A program made the position numbers and the translations under genes. Below are positions 8,874 to 20,315 of a stretch of 64,000 bases of DNA, piece after piece (the first letter of the stretch is position 1; each line of letters begins with the position of its first letter). The notes below the pieces were generated by a model. The model saw only the letters and a program-made list of their open reading frames with translations, was not told the DNA's origin and did no database searches. Source of the stretch: Frateuria edaphi (lineage in GTDB: Bacteria > Pseudomonadota > Gammaproteobacteria > Xanthomonadales > Rhodanobacteraceae); the NCBI RefSeq assembly GCF_021117405.1, contig NZ_CP088251.1, positions 2,232,001-2,296,000 of the forward strand, in the 5' to 3' direction.

Positions 8874-8998
8874 GGCAAGGCCCATCTTCCCTTCGGAGCC
8901 CTTTCTCCACAAAAGGGGGCAGGAAACAACCCTGGCGTATTGCTTCCTTGCGCGCCCTCCCGTTTGCCCGGGAGGTGCCGACGGGGGCAACCCGCAGA

Positions 8999-9280
8999 CT
9001 ACAGGTCCGGCCCCGTCACCCTTGCCGCCCGCCGTTGTCGCGCGCTCCGCACGATGCCGAAGATGCCGATGGCCATCCACGCGATTTCCAGCGCAAACGC
9101 AGACACGTTGAAGCTGCCGAACAGCAACGACAGCGTCACTCCCAACGCGCCGAAGACGTTCATCAACTGATAGGTCAGCCCGTTGCCGTGCAGCTTGTGG
9201 GCCTGCAGCAAGAGGAACGCCAGCAGCACCAGCACCACTCCGACAAAGCCCGCCCAGTCGTACCAGAACAGCGTACTCAT
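8999..9280 (-). CDS. CBU_0592-family small membrane protein
   Basis: A 93-residue protein with three predicted transmembrane helices (WAGFVGVVLVLLAFLLLQ, YQLMNVFGALGVTLSLLFG, FALEIAWMAIGIFGIV). The pattern YQLMNVFGALG-SLLFGSFNVSAFALEIAW fits the uncharacterised CBU_0592 family. Its ATG overlaps the rlmB stop (ATGA), so it is the last gene of the rnr-rlmB unit. A longer frame to 9391 exists but would lie inside rlmB. Function unknown. Confidence 0.8.
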   Translation of the reverse strand: MSTLFWYDWAGFVGVVLVLLAFLLLQAHKLHGNGLTYQLMNVFGALGVTLSLLFGSFNVSAFALEIAWMAIGIFGIVRSARQRRAARVTGPDL

Positions 9281-10029
9281 CGCTTCGCTCCGCGCTGGCG
9301 CAGCGCCTCGAACAGCACCACGCCGGTGGCGACCGACACGTTGAGGCTCTCCATCACGCCAGGCATCGGGATCTTCGCCACGAAATCGCACAGCTCGCGC
9401 GTGAGCCGGCGCATGCCTTCACCCTCGCTCCCCAGCACCAGCGCCACGGGTCCACGGAAATCGACCTCATACACGGACGTCTCCGTGTCGCCGGCCAGTC
9501 CGGTGATCCAGACGCCGGCATCCTTGAGCTCGCGCAGGGTGCGGGCCAGGTTGGTGACCGCCACCAGCGGCACGCGGTCGGCGCCGCCGGCCGAGGCGCG
9601 GCGCACCACGGGCGTCAGGCCGACCGCGCGGTCCTTCGGCACGATGACCGCGGTCACCTTCGCCGCGGCCGCCGAACGCAGGCAGGCACCCAGGTTGTGC
9701 GGATCGGTGATGCCGTCGAGCACCAGTACCAGCGTTTCCATGCCGTCGCGTTCGATCAGTGCGGCCAGATCGTCCTCGTGGGTCATCGGCGGGGGTTCGT
9801 AGAGCGCGACGATGCCCTGGTGACGTGCCTCGCCGGCCAGCTTGTCCAGCTGCTCGCGCGGACGGTGGTGCACCGGGATGTGGTGGCTGCGCGCCTGGTC
9901 GATCAGTTCCTTGATGCGCGCGTTGCGCTGTGCAGTGGCGATATCGACCAGCAGTTCGCGCACGCGCGAGGCGTCGTTGGCGAGCGCGCCCTCGACCGGG
10001 TTGATACCGACGATCCAACTCTCGCTCAT
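9277..10029 (-). CDS. rlmB: 23S rRNA (guanosine-2251-2'-O-) methyltransferase RlmB
   Basis: A 250-residue SPOUT-class methyltransferase modifying the peptidyl-transferase P-loop of 23S rRNA. The N-terminal substrate-binding domain begins MSESWIVGINPVEGAL. The catalytic knot carries DPHNLGACLRSAAAAKV, LVLGSEGEGMRRL and MPGVMESLNVSVATGVVLFEA, the three SPOUT motifs. ATG 10029 overlaps the rnr stop codon by four bases, giving the usual rnr-rlmB coupling. The 3' end overlaps the small membrane gene in the same way. Confidence 0.97.
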   Translation of the reverse strand: MSESWIVGINPVEGALANDASRVRELLVDIATAQRNARIKELIDQARSHHIPVHHRPREQLDKLAGEARHQGIVALYEPPPMTHEDDLAALIERDGMETLVLVLDGITDPHNLGACLRSAAAAKVTAVIVPKDRAVGLTPVVRRASAGGADRVPLVAVTNLARTLRELKDAGVWITGLAGDTETSVYEVDFRGPVALVLGSEGEGMRRLTRELCDFVAKIPMPGVMESLNVSVATGVVLFEALRQRGAKR

Positions 10030-12878
10030 GCCTTGCCCTTCGGTTTGCCCCTGCGATCCGATCGCTTGGCGGCCGTGGAAGCAGCCTCCAGCGCCTTGCG
10101 TTTGCCGCCGCCGCTCTTGGCCGCGGCAGCCGGATTGCTCTTGCCACGATTGCCCTTGGCGCTCGCGGCCTGCTCGCCCTTGGCCTGGCGGCCCCTGCCT
10201 TGGCTACCCTCGCCCTGCCGCTTGGCCTCGGGCGGGAGGGCCGACCGGCCAAGCGCCTCGGATGCAAGCTTGGTCGCCTTGCTGCGTGTCTTCGGCGAGC
10301 CGCCCTCGGACGGAACCATCTGCCGCCCCATGGCTTCGGACGCCACCTTGGCGGCTTTGCCGCGAGGGGCGCGATTATCGCCCATCACCGGCGCGGGCGG
10401 CGCTGCCTCGACCGGTGCCGGTGCCGGCACGCCGCGCCCGAACGCCCGGCCCACTGCCCTGGCGGCGCGGCCGAACATCCCGGGCGGCTTGGCGGCCGGC
10501 GCAGCCGGCTTGGGCAGCGAGTAACGCTCGCCACTGGCGTTGTAGTCGTAGGCCTTGCGGGCAGGGGTCGCCGGCTTGGCCTGCTCTCGCCGCGGCGCGA
10601 GCCGGAAGTCGATCTTGCGATCCTCGATGCTCGCGCGCAGCACCTGTACCCGCACGTGGTCGCCCAGGCGGAACTGATCGCCGCTGCGCTCGCCCTTGAG
10701 CAGCTTCCTGATCGGGTCGAAGTGGTAGTAGTCGTTGGCCAGCTGGCTGATGTGCACCAGGCCCGATACGCGCGATTCCTCCAGCTCCACGAACAACCCG
10801 AAGGAAGTGACGCCGGTGATCACGCCGTCGAACTCGCTGCCGATGTGCTTGGACAGCCAGGCGGTCTTGAAGCGCTCATCGACGTCCCGCTCGGCCTCTT
10901 CGGCGCGGCGTTCGCGCTGCGAACAATGCACCGCCATGGAGGCCATGTCGCTGGGCGAATAGACGTAGTCGCTCGGCTTGCCGCCGGTCAATGCGTAGCG
11001 GATCGCACGGTGTACCAGCAAATCCGGGTAGCGGCGGATCGGCGAGGTGAAGTGCGCATAGGCATCCAGCGAGAGGCCGAAATGCCCGCGGTTCTCCGGC
11101 TGGTAGGCCGCCAGGCTCTGCGAGCGCAGCAGCACCGACTGGATCAGCTCGCGCTCGGGGCGGTCGTGCACCATGCGCAGGATGTCCGCGAAGTCGCCGG
11201 GGGTGACCTCCTCGACCGGCGGCATGCGCAGCTTGAACTCGCGCAGGAACTGCTGCAGGTCCTCGTACTTCTCGGCCGGCGGCGGCTCGTGCGCGCGGAA
11301 CAGCGCGGGAATCTTCTTCTTCGACAGGAACGTGGCCGCCTGCACGTTGGCGGCGATCATGCATTCCTCGATCAGCTTGTGCGCGTCGTTGCGTTCGGTC
11401 GCGCCCATCGCCTCGACTTCGCCGCGCTGGTCGAGCCGGAACTTGACCTCCGGCGTCTCGAAGTCGATCGCACCGCGGCGCTTGCGCTGGGCGGCCATCG
11501 CCTTGTACAGCGTGTGCAGGTGTTCCAGTTGGGGCAGCACATCGGAAACCTGGTCGCGCGCCTCCGGATCGAGCAGCCCGACTGCCTGCCATACGATGTC
11601 GTAGGTCAGGCGCGCGTGCGAACGCATCACCGCGTCGTAGAACTTCGACTTCACGACCTCGCCATCGTCGGTGATCTGCATGTCGCAGACCATGCACAGC
11701 CGCTCGACCTTGGGATTGAGCGAGCAGATGCCGTTGGACAGCGTCTCCGGCAGCATCGGCACCACGAAGCCCGGGAAATAGGTCGACGTGCTGCGCTCGT
11801 AGGCCTCGCGGTCCAGTGCATTGCCGACCTTGACGTAGTGCGACACGTCGGCGATCGCCACGATCAGCCGCCAGCCGCCGCCACGGCGCGGCTCGGCGAA
11901 GACCGCATCATCGAAGTCGCGCGCGTCGGCGCCGTCGATGGTCACCAAAGGCAGTTTGCGAAGGTCGGTGCGGCCCTGTCGCTCGGCGGCCGTTACCTCG
12001 GGCTCGACCTGGGCGGCGTCGCGCAGCACTTCGGCCGGCCAGTCATGCGGCAGGTCATGGCTGGCGATGGCCATTTCCACCAGCAGCGAGGGCTGCAAAC
12101 GTTCGCCGAGCACCGACACGATCCGGCCAAGCGGGCCGCGATGCGGCGTCGGCGGATCGGTGATCTCGGCAACCACGATCTGTCCGGCGTGGGCGCCCTG
12201 CTCCTGGCCCGGTGGAACCATCACGTCCTGGTGCAGGCGCCGGTCGTCCGGCGAGACCAGGGTCACGCCGTTCTCGACCACGACGCGCCCGACCAGCCGT
12301 GGCGAACGCCGTTGCAGTACTTCGGCGATCGCGCCCTGGCGCCGGCCGCGCCTGTCGATGCCGACCACGCTGGCGAGTACACGGTCGCCGTGCAGCACCA
12401 TGCGCATCTGCTGCGGCGAAAGGTAAAGATCGTCACCGCCCTCGTCCGGACGCAGGAAACCGTAGCCTTCGGCGTTGGCCAGCACCACGCCGGGGATCAG
12501 GTCCAGCTTGCGCACCGGCGCGTAGTCGCCACGCCGGCCCTGCAGCAGCTGGCCGTCGCGCACCATCGCGCCGAGGCGCTTGCGCAGCGCGCTGATGTCG
12601 GTCTCGTCGCGGAGCTCCAGCGCCTCGGCGATGCGCGCTTCGCTCAGCATCTCGCCGCGGTCATCCAGCAGCGCCAGGATCGCCTCGCGGCTGGGGATCG
12701 GCCGCTCGTAGCGCTGCGCCTCGCGGTCGGCGAACGGATCGCGTCCGCCCTTCGCGTGCGGGGGCGCGCCGGCCGGCGGCGTGCGCCGCGAACCGCCTCG
12801 TGCGCCCGGCTTCGGATTGCGCGGGCCTGCACCCGTATCGCCGCCCTTGCCGGTGCGGGATGTCTTCTTTCTGGTCAC
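10026..12878 (-). CDS. rnr: Ribonuclease R with long basic C-terminal tail
   Basis: A 950-residue processive 3'-5' exoribonuclease. GTG 12878 is chosen because AAGGA lies six bases upstream and the product starts MTRKKTS. Order: basic disordered N-terminus (1-50), winged-helix region (60-125), cold-shock domains (125-300), RNB domain with DGADARDFDD (catalytic Asp315, 321, 323, 324), S1 domain (about 680-762), then a Lys/Ala/Gly-rich tail (763-950). The tail is longer than the roughly 90 residues of the E. coli enzyme and holds a short duplicated motif, AAKVASEAMGR and ATKLASEALGR. It is upstream of and coupled to rlmB. Confidence 0.96.
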   Translation of the reverse strand: MTRKKTSRTGKGGDTGAGPRNPKPGARGGSRRTPPAGAPPHAKGGRDPFADREAQRYERPIPSREAILALLDDRGEMLSEARIAEALELRDETDISALRKRLGAMVRDGQLLQGRRGDYAPVRKLDLIPGVVLANAEGYGFLRPDEGGDDLYLSPQQMRMVLHGDRVLASVVGIDRRGRRQGAIAEVLQRRSPRLVGRVVVENGVTLVSPDDRRLHQDVMVPPGQEQGAHAGQIVVAEITDPPTPHRGPLGRIVSVLGERLQPSLLVEMAIASHDLPHDWPAEVLRDAAQVEPEVTAAERQGRTDLRKLPLVTIDGADARDFDDAVFAEPRRGGGWRLIVAIADVSHYVKVGNALDREAYERSTSTYFPGFVVPMLPETLSNGICSLNPKVERLCMVCDMQITDDGEVVKSKFYDAVMRSHARLTYDIVWQAVGLLDPEARDQVSDVLPQLEHLHTLYKAMAAQRKRRGAIDFETPEVKFRLDQRGEVEAMGATERNDAHKLIEECMIAANVQAATFLSKKKIPALFRAHEPPPAEKYEDLQQFLREFKLRMPPVEEVTPGDFADILRMVHDRPERELIQSVLLRSQSLAAYQPENRGHFGLSLDAYAHFTSPIRRYPDLLVHRAIRYALTGGKPSDYVYSPSDMASMAVHCSQRERRAEEAERDVDERFKTAWLSKHIGSEFDGVITGVTSFGLFVELEESRVSGLVHISQLANDYYHFDPIRKLLKGERSGDQFRLGDHVRVQVLRASIEDRKIDFRLAPRREQAKPATPARKAYDYNASGERYSLPKPAAPAAKPPGMFGRAARAVGRAFGRGVPAPAPVEAAPPAPVMGDNRAPRGKAAKVASEAMGRQMVPSEGGSPKTRSKATKLASEALGRSALPPEAKRQGEGSQGRGRQAKGEQAASAKGNRGKSNPAAAAKSGGGKRKALEAASTAAKRSDRRGKPKGKA

Positions 12879-12947
12879 AAAAGATCCTTGTGGTGGAGCG
12901 CCGCGCAGCATGCCGCACGGTGCAATGAATTTCCTATCAACGAAGTG

Positions 12948-12976
12948 TTGACAAGCTGGGGGGAGGTGCCTACTCT
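12948..12976 (+). promoter_or_regulatory. Sigma-70 promoter of tRNA-Leu
   Basis: TTGACA at 12948-12953 and TACTCT at 12971-12976 are separated by exactly 17 bases. The following GC-rich discriminator is typical of stable-RNA promoters. The expected transcription start near 12983 leaves a leader of about 32 bases before the tRNA. Confidence 0.8.
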
Positions 12977-13014
12977 ACGCGGCTCGCGCAGCCCGAACGG
13001 CTCGCGCGACACCT

Positions 13015-13099
<85 letters not shown>

Positions 13100-13109
13100 A
13101 TTGTAGATG

Positions 13110-13134
13110 AAGCCCGCCGCAAGGCGGGCTTTTT
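13110..13134 (+). terminator. Terminator of tRNA-Leu
   Basis: The stem AAGCCCGCC (13110-13118) pairs with GGCGGGCTT (13123-13131) around GCAA and is followed by TTTTT and a further T run, 11 bases after the tRNA end. Confidence 0.88.
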
Positions 13135-13201
13135 CGTTTTCTGCTTTCCGCAGCGCGCGAGCTTTTCGCTTTCGCGCCCGCCACCTCCGAAGGAAGAGGG
13201 C

Positions 13202-13621
13202 TCAGTCCGCGGCGGTCGGCGGGCCCTTCAACTCCACCACGTTCCCCTGCGGGTCGTAGCAATAGATCGACGGCCCTTCGCCCTGCGCGCCGTAGCGCGA
13301 GCCGATGTCGCCCACGCGCACGCCATGCGCTTTCAGGTGCGCCACGATGGCGGCCTCGTCGTAGCCCTCCACGCTCAGGCACAGGTGATCCATGTTGTGC
13401 CCCTGCGCGCCCGGCCCGGCGCCGCCAAGGCGGCCGAGCTTGCCGTCCACCGGCACCAGGTCGATCAGCGAATCGCCCGCACGCAATTGCACCAGGCCGA
13501 TGGCGTCCTGGCGCCGTTCCTCCGTACAGCCGAGCACGCCGCAATAGAACGCCTGCATCGCGGCCAGGTCGTAGACGCGCAGTACGAGGTGGTCTATCCG
13601 CTGGAGTCGGAAGGGAGGCAT
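13202..13621 (-). CDS. VOC-family (glyoxalase-like) protein
   Basis: A 139-residue vicinal-oxygen-chelate protein with two beta-alpha-beta-beta-beta modules. It begins FRLQRIDHLVLRVYDLAAMQAFYCGVLG and has metal-site candidates His10, a central DHLCLSVEGYD and a C-terminal GPSIYCYDPQGNVVELKGP with the terminal Glu. This layout resembles FosX/virulence-protein-type dioxygenase members. The start at 13621 has AGGA eight bases upstream. Substrate unknown. It is flanked by the tRNA-Leu terminator and the glycine riboswitch, so it is probably monocistronic. Confidence 0.85.
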   Translation of the reverse strand: MPPFRLQRIDHLVLRVYDLAAMQAFYCGVLGCTEERRQDAIGLVQLRAGDSLIDLVPVDGKLGRLGGAGPGAQGHNMDHLCLSVEGYDEAAIVAHLKAHGVRVGDIGSRYGAQGEGPSIYCYDPQGNVVELKGPPTAAD

Positions 13622-13744
13622 GGGCGTTCCTGCCGGATGGGGAAATGCGATGGTACAGGGAGCGGCCGGGCACACGCCCACGCGCTCCTGTCGTTAAGCC
13701 GGATTCCGCGCGCGCGGATGGCCGGCCTGTATAATCGACCCTTC

Positions 13745-13915
13745 GCACGCGGCGGGAGAAGCGGGGAATAGCCCGCTGCCGAAGACGCAACGCCCGTAAT
13801 CGCTCAGGCCCGATACCGCCGCGTGCAAAAACTCTGGAGAGAGCGGTTCGATCCGCCGCCGAAGGGGCACGAAGCGTTCCGCTTCCAAACTCTCAGGCAA
13901 AAGGACAGAGGGGCG
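13745..13915 (+). promoter_or_regulatory. Tandem glycine riboswitch (two aptamers)
   Basis: Aptamer 1 is closed by a perfect 11-bp stem, GCACGCGGCGG (13745-13755) with CCGCCGCGTGC (13816-13826). After an A-rich linker, aptamer 2 is closed by CTCTG (13832-13836) and CAGAG (13906-13910). The class-specific core is clear in the second: GGAGAG, CGCCGAAGGGGCA and AACTCTCAGGCAAAAGGACA. The two-aptamer order and short linker are those of cooperative glycine riboswitches. It lies just ahead of gcvP, so glycine-induced expression is expected. Confidence 0.95.
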
Positions 13916-13956
13916 CCCCGCGTGCGGCACGCACGCGTTGCCTTCGGACGCCCGTC

Positions 13957-16845
<2,889 letters not shown>

Positions 16846-16872
16846 CACCGCGCCACGGGATCGCAACGAAAG

Positions 16873-16902
16873 AACGCCGCCGGCACCACCGGCGGCGTTT
16901 TT
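16873..16902 (+). terminator. Terminator of gcvP
   Basis: A perfect 11-bp stem, AACGCCGCCGG (16873-16883) with CCGGCGGCGTT (16889-16899), loop CACCA, then a run of T. It is 27 bp after the gcvP stop and may also act on the convergent VOC gene. Confidence 0.88.
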
Positions 16903-16926
16903 CGTTGGTGCCGGGACAGCCTGCGC

Positions 16927-17328
16927 TCACGGCCCCCGCGAGGGCCTCCGGGCGTAGCTCACCGTCAGCATTTCCCAGGCGTGCCCGTCCGGCTCGCTCC
17001 AGTACACGTTGCGGCCACCGCCCTGCCCGGTCCGGACCTGCATGTCGACTTCGCCCATCGGCGTACTGCGGTAGGCGATGCCCTTGGCCTGCAACCGGGC
17101 GAAGATCGCATCGAACTCGGCCTCGCTGACGCGGAAGCAGTAGTGCTGCATCGAGAACTCGCCGATCTGGCCGACGTCCAGGGTGAGCCCGTCGTTCACG
17201 TAGACCGGGGAGAACGGGCCCGCCGGAGTGTCCTCCGACCAGGGTACGTCCAGCAGGCTGCCGAGCAGCCTGGCTGCCGCCTTCCGGTCGCGCGAGGGAA
17301 CGATGACGTGGTCGAGCTGGATCGGCAT
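16927..17328 (-). CDS. VOC-family protein
   Basis: A 133-residue vicinal-oxygen-chelate protein (glyoxalase/bleomycin-resistance fold). It begins MPIQLDHVIVPSRDRKAAAR, and its second half ends GGRNVYWSEPDGHAWEMLTVSY with the conserved terminal Glu. His7, His88-like (QHYCFRV) and that Glu are candidate metal ligands. The start at 17328 has AGGAG nine bases upstream; a frame extending to 17451 would run into the GH31 gene. Substrate unknown. It follows the GH31 gene by 34 bp on the same strand. Confidence 0.82.
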   Translation of the reverse strand: MPIQLDHVIVPSRDRKAAARLLGSLLDVPWSEDTPAGPFSPVYVNDGLTLDVGQIGEFSMQHYCFRVSEAEFDAIFARLQAKGIAYRSTPMGEVDMQVRTGQGGGRNVYWSEPDGHAWEMLTVSYARRPSRGP

Positions 17329-17362
17329 GGCGAACTCCTGTCCTGTAATCCGAGAGCGTCCG

Positions 17363-20137
17363 TCACCAACGGACCGTAAGCGTATCGAGCACCGGATGGC
17401 TCGGCACGCGCACCACCGCGGTCGAACTCCCCTGGTCCCACGTCCAGCCATCGACTTTCCGGCCGTCTACTTGGATGTCCGCAGGCCGGGCGCCGGCGTG
17501 AATGTGCAACTCATAGGCGCGCGCCTTCAGCTGCCCAGGGAAGCGGCCACGGGCGGGGCCGATCACCAGTTGCTGCCTGCCCTGCGTATCGGTGGCATGC
17601 GTGATCGGCGTCAGCGCGTACTCGCGTCTGGCGTAGCCGAGGGAGTGGCCATCATCCTCGTACAGCTCCATGTGCCCGTTGCCGCTGCCGTAGACGTTGA
17701 CGATCAACGGATCGAGCGGCCTTGCGTCCGAATAGGCGCTGGGCGGCTGCTCGGGCACGATCGCGCCTTCGCGCACGAACACCGGTATCTCGTCCACCGC
17801 GTAGTGGGCAGTGAAGCTGCGCCCGCCCTCGTGGCGCTTGCCGGTGAAGAAGTCGATCCACCCCCCGGGCGGGAGCCAGACCGTGACGTCGCCGTCGGGC
17901 GCGAGCACCGGCGCCACCAGCATCGATTCGCCGAAGAGGTATTCGTGCGGATGGCGATACGCCTCGTCCCGCTCGGGCCACGCGAGGTAGAGCGGCCGCA
18001 GGATCGGCATCGCGTCGCGGTGCGCCAGCCAGGCCTGGGTATACAGATACGGGATCAGCTGCGTGCGCAGCCTGAAGTACTTGCGCATCAGCGCCACGCC
18101 CGTCTCGCCATACACCCACGGCATGCGCAGGTTGCCCTCGAGCGGGTTGGCGTGGGCGCTGTGCATGCGCAGGATCGGGCTGAAGGCGCCGAATTCGATC
18201 CAGCGCGCGTAGAGGTCGAAGTCGATCCTGCCGCCGTGGAAACCGCCTATGTCATGGCTCATGTACGCCACGCCCACGTTGCCGCCTCGCGCGGTGTACG
18301 CGACTTCATAAGCCAGTACGGGCCATTGCGACCAGGTGTCGCCGGTGAAGAAGCCCGGATAGCGCTGACTGCCCCAACCGCCGTAGCGACCCAGGATGAA
18401 AGCGCGCTCGCCCGTGGCGCGCTGCGTGTAGTCGTAGAACACCTTGTTGGTCCACAGCTGCGGATCGAGCCCCGGCATGGCGGCCGCCCCGCTGCCGCCA
18501 TCGACCCACCACAGGTCCACGCCCTGGCGCATCAGCGGCAGGTGCAGGTCGCGCATGAAGACCTCCGCCTGCGCCTTGTCCGACAGGTCGAAGGCGATCC
18601 GCCCGGGCGGCGGTACATCGCGCAGCGCGACCGGTCCGCGCAGGATGCCCCCGGCACGCTTGCCGGGCTGCACGCGCAGGGCGATGAGATTGGCCTGGCC
18701 GGCCTTCGCATAGGGCGCGATGTCGGCGGTGGTAAGCCGTTGCGGCCACGGCACATGGCTGTGCGGCACCTCGGTGCCGTTGACGAACAGGCGGTACTCC
18801 TCCGCGACCTCACCCAGGTACAGATACAAATGCGCCGGCAGCCGTGCCGGCAACCGCACCGAGGTGCGATACCAGGCTGGCCCCTCGTAGGCCGGCCAGC
18901 CTTGTGCCTGCCAGGGGCGGTCGGTGCGCACAGGCGCCCAGTGGCCGTCGTCGAAGGCGGCCGAGGACCAGTGCCGATCAAGTCCCTGATCGCGCGGATC
19001 GGTGGCGAAGCGCCAGTGGCTGCCTATGTCCAGATCGAAGGCGGCCGCGGGAGGCAACCGTCGGCCAAGGTCCCTTAGCACCTGCGGTGCGTGGCTGTCG
19101 CCGAAGGAGAGGATGCTTTCCTCCGTGTTGGCATAGCCTGGATGATCGTTGAGGGAGAGCTTGATGCCTCGCGCGTGCAGCCAGTCGATGAACGACTGCG
19201 ATTGCGGGATCAGCGGGCTCCAGTCGTAGCCGCCGTCCCAGCCGTAGTTGTGCCACGCGAAATCCAGTACCAGCGTGTCGAACGGTATGCCGCTGTCGCG
19301 CAGCCGCGAGACTTCCTGCTGCAGCGCCTGCTGGTCGTAGCGGCGAAACACCGGGCTGTCGGCCTGCGCGGTGCGCGGGAAGTACTCGAAGTTGAAGTCG
19401 GTGATCCAGGGCCCGAATACGTAGCGGGGCACCATCGGTATCGGGCCGCTCAATCGGGCGTAATCGCGCAGAACGCGTGCGTAGTCGTGCCCATAGGTGA
19501 ACAGGTAGCCGTCCTGGCCGGTGGCATCCGGGCGCGGTTCGATCCATTGCGTCCGGGTATTCCACAGCGGCGTGCGACTGTCGTCGATCCAGGCCCAGCC
19601 GCTGCGGCTGAGCAAGCCGGGCGTGGCCGGCTGCAGGTGCACTTCGATGCCGGGGATGACGATGCCGACCGGGCTTTCGGTGCCATCGCCGTTCGCCGGC
19701 AGGTTCGATCCGCGCAGGTCGTCCAGGGAATACGTCAGCCCGCCCAGGTTGCGATGGTCCACGTCGCCCGGATGCCAGTCGCTTTTCCGCCCGTCCGGAC
19801 CGCGCCAGGTGACCTCGAGGTTGCCGGGCGCGAAGGGGCCCGTGCCTGGCCGGTAGCGCAACGTCATCGCGCTGGACGCCAGGACCACCCAGCCGTCCTG
19901 CCGGGCACGCCGGATCGGCACCGCGGGCCAGTCGCGCTGCCGGATCACGGCGGTGGGCGCGTCGACGAACCGTCCCGAGGGCTCGTATTCCAGCCGCACC
20001 AGGGAAGGCGTCAGGAACTCGAAGCGCGCCTTGCCGACGACGACCGCGGACGCGGCGACGTCCTTTCCCTGCGCCATGGGAACCAGCGCGACGGCCAGCC
20101 ACGCCACCATCAGACACGCGAAACGACGAACGCTCAT
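17363..20137 (-). CDS. Exported glycoside hydrolase family 31 with inserted jelly-roll-like domain
   Basis: A 924-residue secreted alpha-glycosidase. The start at 20137 has GGGAGG upstream and a signal peptide ending near AQG-KDVAA. The N-terminal beta domain covers about 30-230. The (beta/alpha)8 barrel begins at YVFGPWITDFNFEYFP (240). GH31 catalytic positions are the probable nucleophile Asp546 (GVDLWWVDGG) and acid/base Asp600 (FFTGD), followed by HDIGGF and RMHSAH. Residues about 370-510 interrupt the barrel with a carbohydrate-binding/jelly-roll-like module (WYRTSVRLP, LYLGEVAEEYRLFVNG). C-terminal beta domains close the protein. The substrate (alpha-glucoside or alpha-xyloside) is not decided by sequence. 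Confidence 0.9.
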   Translation of the reverse strand: MSVRRFACLMVAWLAVALVPMAQGKDVAASAVVVGKARFEFLTPSLVRLEYEPSGRFVDAPTAVIRQRDWPAVPIRRARQDGWVVLASSAMTLRYRPGTGPFAPGNLEVTWRGPDGRKSDWHPGDVDHRNLGGLTYSLDDLRGSNLPANGDGTESPVGIVIPGIEVHLQPATPGLLSRSGWAWIDDSRTPLWNTRTQWIEPRPDATGQDGYLFTYGHDYARVLRDYARLSGPIPMVPRYVFGPWITDFNFEYFPRTAQADSPVFRRYDQQALQQEVSRLRDSGIPFDTLVLDFAWHNYGWDGGYDWSPLIPQSQSFIDWLHARGIKLSLNDHPGYANTEESILSFGDSHAPQVLRDLGRRLPPAAAFDLDIGSHWRFATDPRDQGLDRHWSSAAFDDGHWAPVRTDRPWQAQGWPAYEGPAWYRTSVRLPARLPAHLYLYLGEVAEEYRLFVNGTEVPHSHVPWPQRLTTADIAPYAKAGQANLIALRVQPGKRAGGILRGPVALRDVPPPGRIAFDLSDKAQAEVFMRDLHLPLMRQGVDLWWVDGGSGAAAMPGLDPQLWTNKVFYDYTQRATGERAFILGRYGGWGSQRYPGFFTGDTWSQWPVLAYEVAYTARGGNVGVAYMSHDIGGFHGGRIDFDLYARWIEFGAFSPILRMHSAHANPLEGNLRMPWVYGETGVALMRKYFRLRTQLIPYLYTQAWLAHRDAMPILRPLYLAWPERDEAYRHPHEYLFGESMLVAPVLAPDGDVTVWLPPGGWIDFFTGKRHEGGRSFTAHYAVDEIPVFVREGAIVPEQPPSAYSDARPLDPLIVNVYGSGNGHMELYEDDGHSLGYARREYALTPITHATDTQGRQQLVIGPARGRFPGQLKARAYELHIHAGARPADIQVDGRKVDGWTWDQGSSTAVVRVPSHPVLDTLTVRW

Positions 20138-20315
20138 GCGAAAAGCCTCCCGGGTTGCCTGCCATGAAGCAGGCGGGGTTGGCTCGTCGTGTCCCACGTT
20201 CGCGCGGGAGGGGAGCCAGGCGCCCGCATCCCCTGCAGCGGACGGCCTGACGAAGGTACAACACCCGGCATCCGCCAAGGTATCCGCCGACCTGCGGGCC
20301 TCGCGTCCGGAAAGG

